A stretch of DNA of 64,000 bases, taken from assembly GCF_009727055.1 (NCBI RefSeq), contig NC_052357.1, positions 8,565,742 to 8,629,741 of the forward strand, given 5' to 3'. Positions 34,392-44,292 of this stretch are shown piece by piece (the first letter of the stretch is position 1; every line of letters begins with the position of its first letter). This DNA comes from Benincasa hispida (taxonomy: Eukaryota > Streptophyta > Magnoliopsida > Cucurbitales > Cucurbitaceae). The notes under the pieces are model-generated. The model ran no database searches. It was not told the origin of the DNA and worked only from the letters and a program-made list of their open reading frames with translations. The translations under genes and the position numbers were made by a program.

Positions 34392-36660
34392 TGAAGGAAA
34401 TCGAAAACGAGATTTCCATGAGCAGTAGAACAAGACTCTTCCAAATTACAATCATGAATCAACAAATCATTTACACTCATTCAAACAAACGGTTATGCGA
34501 TTCATACAGAAATTATAGCATGTAAAATACAAATGTACAGAGCAAAAAACTGTACTAACAACGGCAAAAGCGTCTCCACGCTCTAATGCGCGACTGCTCG
34601 AACAACAGCAACCACGAACACTCGATCTACACAACCACAACACTGCACGAACACAGCACGAACACTTCGCGCTCGTCCTCAACGAACTCCTTGGTCACAA
34701 ACAACTCCGTAACATGAACGGACACGATGCTCGTCCTCAGCGACACGAACGGCCTCCACAGCACCACGAAAAACCTCCAGAAAACCTCGACGATGTCGAG
34801 TTGAGTCTGATACCACCAACAAGGCGACCTTGGTATTCTCGGTGTGAGAATCCAAAGGGCGGGCTCTGTTCGGACTTGGTGTGAGGCAGACGAACGGAGG
34901 AAACAACGATCACGTACACGACTGGGCAAGTGGGAGAAGACTGAGACCTATCGTATAGGTCGATGCCCAATCATTTAGATAAAGCTATGCGATCATCTAG
35001 CAAAAGCTATGCGATCATTTAGCTCTATTGTCTAGTTCGGTCTGTCGCCTACAGACTCTACACGATCGTTTACCTTGGGCCAACGATCGTTTAGCAAACC
35101 TGTGCAATCGTTTAGTAAACACTGCACGATCATTTAGCTCGCACCTGCATGATCGTTTAGCTCGCCCAGCCATCGTTTAGTAAATCTGTATTTACTTAAT
35201 GACTTCCGTGAGTTTCTTTTTCGCTGGAGAGAAAACTCAAATTCCTTTTCAAACTTTTGTAAAACTTCTTTTTCTTTCAAAATAGGAAACCACTTTCCTT
35301 TATACTCATAGTTACCATGATCCAATAACCACCCACTACTTTGGTTATTTAAAAGAAAAAGAATTAATTATCTCATAATTAATATTATTATAAATATAAA
35401 TGATTACCAACTTATCATACTATATTTATAACCTATAGTTTTAATATTTCATCTCAAGAAACATATAAACCATAGTTCTTTTTCTATTACATGGTTCTTA
35501 ATGTAAATCTCATTTACATCAATCCTCCACTAGATGTATCTTATACATCATACCGATTATATCATATATAATCAAAATACCTCTTGTCAATTTAATCATT
35601 TCAAATCAACACCAAGAATTTATCCTTCAACATGAATCCAAGCTACCGAGGGGACCTCATGGACCTGTGGATCCGAAGCTCCAACGATACGTGAATAACT
35701 GACTAAACTCTTTAGTCACGGGATCCATCATCAGTTAACTGCTAGGCACTCCACTAAAGACCAATAGCTGAACTTTCCTCACTACAGATATATTATGTGT
35801 CCATCTTCACCAATCAGCAGTGCGATAACCCTTCACAGATCACTCGTAAGTACAGTTGGGCCAATAACCGTTATGCCCCTGTAGTTACATCTGTCTCCTT
35901 AAGTACCACTGATCCCTCTAATGAACATAAGTCATAGTCTTACTATGACTGAGTCTTCTCTTCCAAAGAGAAGCTGTGGCCACTATGTTCAAGCCCCGGA
36001 ATCAGCCCTGAAGGGAGCAATCTCTCTACTTATCTCTGCTTTGGGAAATGAGTGAATTTCATATTGTGGATTGAGTTCCCAGCTCCCAGATCAAACAAGT
36101 CCCCAAAAAGGTAGGCATGTTGAGTTGGCAATCTGGCCACTCTCACACATACTAATCAAAGGACCGCCCTCAAAGGTGGGAGTTCACAAAACACTCAGGA
36201 TTGAGGTCATGTCACCTATGGTCGTTTAGGTGAGATGCAAGTCTCTAGTATCAACGACATTATATACAGAGTCTAGTCATCTCGTGGTCCAAGTCTTATA
36301 CAAACTTTTTGTATAAGACACCCCCGTTCCACGTCTCCACATGAATGGTCAGAATCTACCAACTGTAGTAGTTTACAACACTTGCAAACCTCTACAAAGT
36401 GAGCCGTATCCGTAGTGTCATCAGGATCAGGTATCCCACCTTAATCCTTATACTACAGACCGATTTAGGTTATCACTTAAGACATGATCCACTTGTATAT
36501 CACATATACATGCTTATGTTCACATAAGATAACCAAGGAGCTTTTTTTTATTGGATATGAATAAATGCCAGAATTAAATAACACTTATTTTATTCATTGA
36601 ACAATGTGTATCTTTACAAAACAATGAGACTCTGGGAGAATTAGGACACCAATCCCAACA
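34392..36660 (-). repeat. T2 5' LTR
   Basis: This 2,269-base LTR (minus strand: TGTTGGGATTGGTGTCC to CCTTCA) is uninterrupted and serves as the reference for the split 3' LTR. It contains an expanded CGATCG motif cluster at about 34960-35170. Confidence 0.9.
34960..35175. repeat. CGATCGTTTAG-type motif cluster, long version
   Basis: About nine copies of (C/A)GATC(G/A)T(T/C)TAG are packed in about 200 bases. The 3' LTR counterpart (4240-4395) lacks about four of them, including the run at 35095-35170. Confidence 0.78.
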
Positions 36661-36665
36661 GTTAG

Positions 36666-36959
36666 TACTTTGTAAGCACAAGAGCAGAGGAGGTTGATGA
36701 GACAAGAAGGAAACATTGAGGGGGCATTGAAATCTAGTGCAATAGGGAGAAGGTGGAAGAGAGAAGAATGGGAAAGAGAAGAAAGGAAGTGGCAGCAGTA
36801 GCTTAGAGTCTATTGTACATGATGCTAGTAGTACATGCAAGCACTGTGGGAAGCAAAATCATCCACATTTCAGATGCTGGAGAAGGCCAGATGTGAAGTG
36901 TAAAAGATGTTATTTATTGGGGCACATTGAACGATTCTGTAAGAAAGCAAAAACTCAAT
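36666..36959 (+). pseudogene. T1 gag C-terminus with two zinc knuckles
   Basis: After the second GTTAG the T1 frame resumes, and TCKHCGKQNHPHFRC and VKCKRCYLLGHIERFC form two CCHC knuckles, both C-x2-C-x4-H-x4-C. They would bind element RNA. The frame runs into a TAG at about 36960. Confidence 0.85.
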
Positions 36960-37440
36960 AGCAAGGAGGAGCACGTGTTGCAGTACAGCAAGAAAAAGTT
37001 CAACTCTTTGTGGCTACTTGTTTCTCGTCAGTCACTCAATGTGATGGTTGGTTGGTTGATAGTGGGTTTACCAATCATATGACAAGTGACAAAGAATTTT
37101 TCAAGGACCATAACAAGTCATTCAAGTCAAGGGTGAAGAGAGGAAACGGTGAATATCTAGAAGTAAAGGGGAAGGGCACAGTGTCAATAGAGAGCTGTGC
37201 TAGAACCAAGTTGATTACTGAGTGTTGTTTGTCCCTGAAATTGATCAAAACTTGTTAAACGTTGGTCAATTAGTAGAGAAGGGATTCAAAGTATTGTTTG
37301 AAGAAGGAAAGTGCCTCATTTCTGATTCCAATGGGAATGAGTTGTTCAAAATAAAGATGCAACACAAGAGTTTCTTATTGGATCCACTTGAGAAAAAGCA
37401 GATAGCTTTCAAGTGTCAAGTGAATGACACTGAGTTATGA
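36960..37440 (+). pseudogene. T1 aspartic protease
   Basis: The frame from about 37010 gives VTQCDGWLVDSGFTNHMT with the catalytic DSG, then KRGNGEYLEVKGKGTVSIES. A frame change near 37222 is followed by DQNLLNVGQLVEKGFKVLF. A TGA at 37438 ends it where the family has tryptophan. Confidence 0.82.
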
Positions 37441-38330
37441 CACAAGAGGTTGGAGCATTTTCATCAGAAAGGGTTGCAATATTTGCAGAAGAATTAGATG
37501 GCAGTAGGAGTACCAGTCCTGGAGGAACTGAAAACAAACTGCAGAGCTTGTTTAACAGTGAAGCAAACAAGGTTGCCTTTTAAGAAGTCACGATGGAAAG
37601 TAACTGACAAGTTGCAGCTCATCCACACTGACTTATGTGGACCTCAACCAACTCTCTCACTAAATGGTACCAAGTATTTCATTATCTTTATTGATGACTA
37701 TACTATAATTGTTGGATATATTTCATAAAGCATAAGTCTGAAGTAGTTGAAGTGTTTCTGAAGTTTAAAAGATGGGTCGAGAATCAAAGTGGCTGTAAGA
37801 TTCAGGTGGTGAGAACTGATAATGGGACTGAATATACATCGCAAAGGTTAAATTCCTTCTGTGAAGAAGTTGGAATAGAGCATCAACTCATTGCTTCATA
37901 TTCTCTACAGCAAAATGGAGTCAGTGAGAGGAAGAACAGGAGTATTATGGAAATGACAAGATGCTTATTGCATGAGAAAAACTTGCCAAAGGAATTTTGG
38001 GCTGAAGCAGCAAACACAACAGTCTTTCTATTGAATAGACTACCTATAAGGGTATTGGAGAAGAAGACACCTTATGAAGCTTGGTTTGATACTAAATCAA
38101 AACTGACAAATTTGAAGGTGTTTGGCTGCTTGTGTTTTATTATTTTTTTTTTTTTATGTTCCACAGGTGAAGAGAGACAAGTTGAGTGAGAAGGCTGAAC
38201 CAGAAATCTTTGTAGGCTATAGCATGGTGTCCAAAGCCTACAAGATCTATCAATCTCACACAAAGAAGATGGTGATTAGTAGAGATGTTCAGTTTTTGGA
38301 GGATGAGGAGTGGGACTAGACAGAAGAAGT
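37441..38330 (+). pseudogene. T1 integrase
   Basis: Zinc-domain remnants (TNCRACLTVKQTRLPF) are followed by the catalytic core: HTDLCGPQPTLSLNGTKYF, IIFIDDYT, VVRTDNGTEYTSQRLNSFC and SLQQNGVSERKNRSIMEMTR, giving D, D and E. The C-terminal part has PKEFWAEAANTTVFLLNRLP and, after a T-run expansion at about 38140-38157 that shifts frame, VKRDKLSEKAEPEIFVGYSM. It would have joined element DNA to the chromosome. Confidence 0.85.
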
Positions 38331-39090
38331 AGAGGTGAAGCAACAAAAAGTCTCTCTAGATCCTGATGAATTAGTTGATGATGTACCAGTTAGAGGGACT
38401 AGACTATTGAGGAAGGTGTATGAAAGAAGTAGTGTAGCTGTATTTGAGCCTACAGGATATGAAGAAGCTAAAAGAGATACAAAGTGGATGGATGCAATGA
38501 AGGAAGTTTTGAGTATGATAGAGAAAAACAATACATGGGAGCTGGTGGACAAGCCTACAGACAAGAAAGTGATTGGAGTCAAATGAGTTTTCAAAACCAA
38601 ATTGAACCCAGATGACTCTGTGAACAAGCTCAAGGCCAGGTTAGTGGTAAAAGGGTATGCACAAGTCTAGGGAATTGATTTTTCTGAGACTTTTTCACCA
38701 ATTGCAAGAATGGACACAATCAGATTGCTACTGGGTGTGTTAGCCCAGCATGGATGGAAGGTGTATCAGCTAGATGTGAAGTCAGCATTCCTAAATGGAG
38801 TGTTAGAAGAAGAGATCTATATTGAGCAACCAGACGGATTCATCATACCAGGACAAGAGCAAAAGGTTTATTTGTTGAAGAAGGCTCTCTATGGGTTGAA
38901 GCAAACTTCTAGGGCATGGTACAGCAAGATGGGTGATCACTTGCTGAACCTGGGTTTTGTGAAAAGTCTAAGTGAATCCACACTTTATGTGAAGAAATCA
39001 AGTACTGCTATTGTGATTGTATCTCTCTATGTAGATGACTTGCTAGAGATAGAAAGTGATGATGTTTAGATAGAGATATTCAAGCAAGAA
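38331..39090 (+). pseudogene. T1 reverse transcriptase
   Basis: The frame carries WMDAMKEVLSMIEKNNTWEL, a TGA at the conserved tryptophan of VK(W)VF (38584), a TAG after YAQV, then [40 protein letters not shown] and the catalytic YVDD in [16 protein letters not shown]. It is recognisable over its full length but carries at least three stops. Confidence 0.87.
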
Positions 39091-39960
39091 ATGATGAAGG
39101 TATTTGAGATGACTAATCTAGGTCTGATGCATTACTTCCTAGGTATGGAGATTCAGCAAAGGCAGAATGAAATGCTCCTCTGTCAGAAGAAGTATGTAAG
39201 AGAGATATTGAAGAGGTTCAATATGGAGGAGTGTAAGGGTGTGAACACTCCAATGATTCAGAAGGAGAAGTTGCAAAAGGATGATGGAGAGGAACCTGCC
39301 GATGAGAATGTGTATAGAAGTCAAGTTGGATGCCTCATGTATCTCACATCCACTAGGCCTGATATTAAGTACACTGTAAGTATCTTATCTAGATTTCTTC
39401 ACTGTCTAAGCAAAAATCATATGGTTGTTGGAAAAAGGGTTATGAGATATCTGAAAGGCACACTGTCTTTTGGGATCAAATTCAGTAAAGTTGAAAATTT
39501 TGAGTTGTAAGGCTACTTAGATAGTGATTGGGCTAGGTCATTATATGATATGAAGAGCACCTTTGGCTATTGTTTCACTTTTGGCTCAGGGTGTTTCTCA
39601 TGGTGTTAAAAAAAGGAAGATATAGCGGCTTAGTCAACTATAGAAGTTGAGTTCATTGCAGCGACGACAGTAGTCAACCAAGCTGTTTGGTTGAAGAAAT
39701 TGATGCGTGACTTGCATCTGAAGCAGGAAAAGTGTGTGAAGATGTTTGTGGATAATTAAGCCACTCTAGCCATTTCATTGAATTCAATTTTTCATGGAAT
39801 GACCAAATATTTTAAGATCAAGTATTATGTTATGAGAGAGATGCAGAAGGAAGGAGAAGTGTAGCTGGTACCTTGCAGCTCAGAAGAGCAAATAGCTTCT
39901 TCACCAAGTCTTTTTGTGTGAGTCGTTTTCAAGCTCTTAGGAGCAAGTTAGGTATTTGCA
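39091..39960 (+). pseudogene. T1 RT C-terminus and RNase H
   Basis: MTNLGLMHYFLGMEIQQRQN, DENVYRSQVGCLMYLTSTRP and FLHCLSKNHMVVGKRVMRYL end the RT. RNase H follows with GYLDSDWARSLYDMKSTFGY, then a stop-rich tail (IEVEFIAATT, QAVWLKKLM, MFVDN). At least five stops lie after 39510. The polypurine stretch at 39971-39981 follows. Confidence 0.82.
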
Positions 39961-39970
39961 GTATTTGAGT

Positions 39971-39981
39971 TAGGAGGAGAA
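39971..39981 (+). other. T1 polypurine tract
   Basis: TAGGAGGAGAA lies directly before the 3' LTR, as expected for plus-strand priming. Confidence 0.7.
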
Positions 39982-40225
39982 TATTAGTAACTCAAAAATG
40001 CAAATTAGTTTTTGAGTTGGTCTAGTCAATTTCTAGTTTCTAGGAAATAGTTGAAGTTATTTTTAGTTGAGTCAAGTCTAAGTTCCTATTCTTGTGGAGT
40101 TAGTGGGATTAGTTGCTAACATTGTGAAACCTATTGCTAGACCTAAGATATGTATTTATATGGAGTTTTCTAAAGAAATACACACACTTCCCATTTTTCT
40201 CATTTCCCTCTCATTAGTTAGAACA
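39982..40225 (+). repeat. T1 3' LTR
   Basis: This matches 2756-3002. The first two bases are TA instead of TG, probably a later point mutation. Confidence 0.9.
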
Positions 40226-41096
40226 ACGGTATTATGTGAAGTTTACCAACATTTTTTATAATTTTATTAAAAAAACCAAGTTGATAAGATTAATTTGCTC
40301 GTCTTCGACTGGTCCAACAATTGACTGAATCAAAGTCAACTGCATCTTAAAGCATCAATTCCGTTGGCAAACATTAGTTAGAATTATCAATTATGTAAGC
40401 TTGATCACCATGTCTCTTCCATTTAAAGGCCAAATGGCAGTTAATACTTAGAAATGAGAATACAGCTGCCTATGATATATTTTTTTTAATCTTAATGAGA
40501 ATGTTCGTGCCTTAATTTTATATAAATATTCATGAAAATGTTGATAATTATTCCTGAAAAAAAAAAAACTATTTCGAAGTGTAATAACTAAACTTGTAGT
40601 ATAATACTGTGTATATATATATATATATCTTTATATCTCAAATTTTATCTATTTCTTTTTTAAATTTAGGGTCTATTTGGATTGACTAGAAAAAATATAT
40701 TTTTTATAAAAGTCATTTTTATTTAAAGAACATTGTGAAAGTGTTACAAAAGCTATTTTCGATGGTTACCAAACATTTCAATTTTTTCTAAAATGACTTA
40801 TTTTCAAAATTAAACACTTGAAATATAAATCAAACACACCCTTAATCTACTATATTTATGTATTTTCACAATCAATCTTCTATTCTACACATCAGTTTTG
40901 CAAATTAATTTTTTAGTTGTCTAACTAAAAGTTGTCAATTCGAGCATATTACTAGTTTTAAGTTGGTGGTCCAATCTTCTAATCCACTTAATAATAGTTG
41001 TTCAACAAAAAAAAAAAAAAGTTATGTTAGAAATTTTGTCTTTAAACTTTGAAATTTGTGTTTATTTATTTTTTCAACTTTTAAATATATTCATAG

Positions 41097-41291
41097 ATAC
41101 TAAACACAAAATTGAAAGTTTAAAGTATTCTTATACATAATACTAAACTTCATCTTTAATAGAATTTAAAATTCACAAATACCAAACACACAATCAAAAG
41201 CTTAAGGATTCTTAAACATAATACTAAACTTAATATCTAATAAAATTTGAAATTCACAGATACCAAATACAAGATTGAAGTTTAAGTTAGC
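41097..41291. repeat. 82-base tandem repeat, about 2.4 copies
   Basis: Units start at 41097, 41179 and 41260 with ATAC(T/C)AAA(C/T)AC and contain CATAATACTAAACTT. Confidence 0.8.
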
Positions 41292-41881
41292 AATATAGTC
41301 TATTATAAATAAATTTTACTATATTTATAATTCTTTAAAAATATTGCTATACATTTAATTATTAATCCTAAAAATGTTAACTATTACAATTACCTTGAAA
41401 AAAAAGAGATAAATTTATGCTTTGACCTTGTTTTTGGTGTCACAATGGATTCTACTCTCTTTTTAAACTTGATTTTTTTTTTTTTTTTTTTTTTACCTTT
41501 TGCTTACATCGTCATCATTGGCAAAATCAACCTTATTGCTATGCATACTGGAGTAGTGAAAACGAGAACGAGCAAGGAGGAAAACAAAAACAACGAGCAG
41601 GAGAAGCAAGAGTAAAGAGAGAAAATAGAGAAAACCTAAACGGTTAAACCCTAAGAAGCGAGAGGAGCAAGTGTGAGAGTAGTGGAAGCGAGATTATGCA
41701 AAATGTTCGGTTTGAGCAATTTGATGTAAAGTAAGCATAAGGTAAAAAAAAAAAAATCTATTTAAAAACTAAGTCAAATTTCATTATTCGTCTTCCAAAA
41801 TGTCATCCATACAAAAGAAAATCGATAATTGAAAGGTCCTCTAACTTTTTCTGAAAATTAGATATTATATCTTAGGCACAT

Positions 41882-41883
41882 GC
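41882..41883 (-). other. GC splice donor position, copy 2
   Basis: As in copy 1, QFQAE is followed by GCATGT. The shared GC shows the change predates the duplication. Confidence 0.6.
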
Positions 41884-43950
41884 CTCTGCTTGAAACTGAC
41901 TGTAGCCTTGTACTGCTGATGGAGAAATCATCTTCACAGCCACTTGAGTGTCATCTAGAACTCCATAGTAAACCATCCCAAATCCTCCTTTCCCAAGAAT
42001 CCTCTCAAAATTGTTGGTCATCATCACAACTTGAGCATAAGTGAAATGCTGTCTCTTTTTCTCCAAGGAACTGCCTGGATCCACTGTCAAAGCAACATCC
42101 TTACCTTGTTGCTTCTTATTTGATTTAGCAATCCAATAGATGATTGCTGCAATTATGAGGAATGCAAGCAATCCACCCACTGCTGCTACTACTGAAATGA
42201 TGAAATTGTTGTTGCTTTTCTTTTGCTCTGGTGTCATCTTTGTGCATGGCTCTGAGTTACATAAATTTGGATTACCTTCTCCACTGTCATCAAATATGCT
42301 TTGTTAATATTAAATTAATTTTTTTTCATGGACATAAATTCTATATGTATATAGAAGATTGCAAGTTCATGTTTTCCCTTATAATGGACCTTAATGTAAG
42401 TGAACCGTTCATCTTTTTTTTTTTTTAATAAGGTCAGGTGGAAGAGAGCCTGAGAGATTGTTCTTCTCTAAGTTTCTGCAAAGAGAAAAAAGAATGGTTT
42501 TATTTCTATATTAAAGTTAATTTGAGCTTCACTTCTTTCTTTCTAGGGTAACTTACAGGTTTTTGAGGTGTTTCAAGTCAGAAAGAAATCTAGGTACTTC
42601 TCCTGTCAAGTAATTGTTTGACAAATCCCTCAAATATAATTTTATTATTTTTAGCATTGCTTTAATCATATCGATCGTAATATTAATGAAGAGACTCTTA
42701 CAATGTTTGTAACATTGGTAGACCGATGATGTACAGAGATATCTCATCCTTCAGTCCGCTTGAAGACAAGTTCCTGGTATGACAAAGTTCTATTCTCTCT
42801 TACAAAAGACTTTAGCTTGTAGTGTAGCCCAATTGTCTCATATACAGTTAACTTTGGCAAGTAGTTGATAGAATTGAACTTTATTTGTTACTTTGTAACT
42901 CAAGATGTAAACTTACAGTGATATGATTCTAGGGACTGGATCAGAGCTGCAATTCAAACCACTCCATGGATATCCACTTGGCACACATGGGTCTCCTTCC
43001 CAATTTTTGGTTACTCCATAAGCTGACCGGATGTTACTGATTGCATCCACTGACTTTCCAATGTATCGTCCATAAATCTAAAGTAGAATAACTTTGAACC
43101 CCAAAAAAAAAAAAAAAAACGAAAAAAACCCTTAAAATGGCATACCATCTCCATTGTATGATTCTAGTTCTGAGATCTCTATCTAAACATAAATTTCTAA
43201 AGCATTGATGATTGGAGGAAGAGTTGAATTTTCAATTGGGAAGAGAGAAAATTGATGTCTTGATGTTGGCTGTATAAATGACATGAAATCACAGTAGGCT
43301 ATTGTTGGTTTTAAATACTGAGGAATAATAGGTCCCTTCCAATAGTCCCCATTGTGAGTGATATTAAATCCTCTGAATTGGTTGCTTTGAAGCTTTTCAA
43401 GTTCGGAAAAGTGCAAATATGCATAAAATGTATCACTTTCGTTTTGTTGAGTCCCATGAGAAATTAAGGTACTTGGTCCCTCTCATTGGAGTTGCAGAAG
43501 AGTTCATGACTTTAGCCGGTGGATGGTAAGTGTTAGAACCATCAGCATCTACAGAATCGAGGGTACTTAGTTGTGCATAGTTATCATCTTTGTACACTTC
43601 CCACGCTCGATCGTAAACATCATTGGGAAACCTAATGAAACACATAATATTTATACAACAAATGACTACGTTTCACTAACAAGCATGTCTGTGAGTGATT
43701 TTGAAACCGTTAAATCAATTTTATCATGTACAAAATTACTACAAAACATTTGTTTAATCATTCGAAATCAATTTGAATGTGATTTTTATTTCATCAAAAT
43801 TAATTTTAGATTAGTAAAGACATGTTTCAGAGTGATTTTAACCGTTGTAAAATCATTCCCAAACATGTTACTACTTAGGAAAATCATCTCTTCTACTTTT
43901 TGTATGAACCAACCTGTATTCATAGAGTATTCATAGAGGCACGTGGATAC
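41884..43950 (-). pseudogene. Malectin-like LRR receptor kinase, copy 2 (truncated at both ends)
   Basis: Exons matching copy 1 lie at 43914 to about 43950 (only the last bases of malectin exon 1, with a small deletion), 43189-43631 (the second malectin exon absent from copy 1: NDVYDRAWEV, HFSELEKLQSNQFRGFN, INALEIY), 42917-43077, 42702-42773, 42557-42628, 42390-42475 and 41884-42283 (transmembrane helix, GKGGFGMVYYG, VAVKM). The malectin exon is 443 bases, which breaks phase. The frame change lies between NFSWDS and QQNESDTF near 43445. A second break is an A run at about 42423 that lengthens the 42390-42475 exon out of phase. There is no signal peptide exon and no further kinase exon. It is a dead partial duplicate. 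Confidence 0.85.
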
Positions 43951-44292
43951 CAAATGATCTGAAGGCTTTTTAAAATTGGGGGTAATTTTAGAATTTCGCA
44001 TGGGAAAAAGATCAGTGGTAGAAAAGTTTTTAGGAAGAGGTCATTAGTAGAAAAGTTTGGTTTTTGGGTTATTTTGTGAAATTTTTCGAGATGTTGGACA
44101 TTCTAAGTTGAGTTTATATGTCTGGAATTCATATGTCTGTAGAATTTATATATTTGTAGAATTCATATGTTTGGGCGTTTGGGTGTTGGGGTGTCAAGTT
44201 CATATGTAGGGAATATCTGGTATAGTTTTTTTTACATAAACAAACAATTTTTTTTCTTAAAAGTGTTTTTACATACGAGTTTGTTTGATTTT
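43951..44292. other. Spacer left of S4
   Basis: This T-rich sequence has repeated ATTCATATGT and TAGAATT words (44100-44190). Homology to the receptor kinase ends at its left edge, so it marks the breakpoint of copy 2. No gene is seen. Confidence 0.5.

Larger units (their letters stand above)
3689..36660 (-). mobile_element. T2: Ty1/copia LTR retrotransposon, minus strand, gag-deleted and multiply invaded
   Basis: T2 is flanked by the 5-base duplication GTTAG (3684-3688 and 36661-36665). On the minus strand its 5' LTR is 34392-36660, its initiator-Met primer site lies next to it, pol remnants lie at 23927-28848, a polypurine tract lies at 23821-23835, and its 3' LTR is 3689-23820, interrupted by T3. 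LTR ends are TGTTGG and TTCA. Removing nested insertions (T3 18.1 kb, S2 1.7 kb, S3 2.8 kb) leaves about 10 kb, with long LTRs of about 2.0-2.3 kb. The gag gene is almost entirely missing. Confidence 0.9.
2756..40225 (+). mobile_element. T1: Ty1/copia LTR retrotransposon, split by a 33-kb nested insertion
   Basis: T1 has two LTRs of about 245 bases (2756-3002 and 39982-40225) in the same orientation, a primer site just inside the left LTR, gag at 3123-3688 and the rest of gag-pol at 36666-39960 in the order zinc knuckle, protease, integrase, reverse transcriptase, RNase H. That order is diagnostic of Ty1/copia. Everything from 3689 to 36660 is the younger element T2, flanked by GTTAG on both sides. 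Without T2 the element would be about 4.5 kb, normal for a copia. Many in-frame stops show it is dead. The immediate flanks (ACTTT left, ACGGT right) do not make a convincing target duplication. Confidence 0.9.
40226..41883. other. AT-rich spacer between T1 and RLK copy 2
   Basis: No coding sequence is supported. It holds a (TA)n run at about 40612-40628, several T and A runs, the tandem repeat at 41097-41291, and from about 41830 a short stretch matching the intron downstream of the GC donor in RLK copy 1. Before T1 inserted, this spacer would have connected the two receptor-kinase copies. Confidence 0.6.

Noticed and set aside
38121..38167. T-rich stretch ending in CCACAG as a possible intron in the T1 integrase
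   Set aside because: No donor fits and the retrotransposon polyprotein has no introns; it is better explained as a T-run expansion that shifts frame within CF-YVPQVKRDKL.
43571..43936. 121-codon plus-strand frame
   Set aside because: It is antisense to the malectin exon and intron of RLK copy 2; the minus strand is clearly the coding strand.
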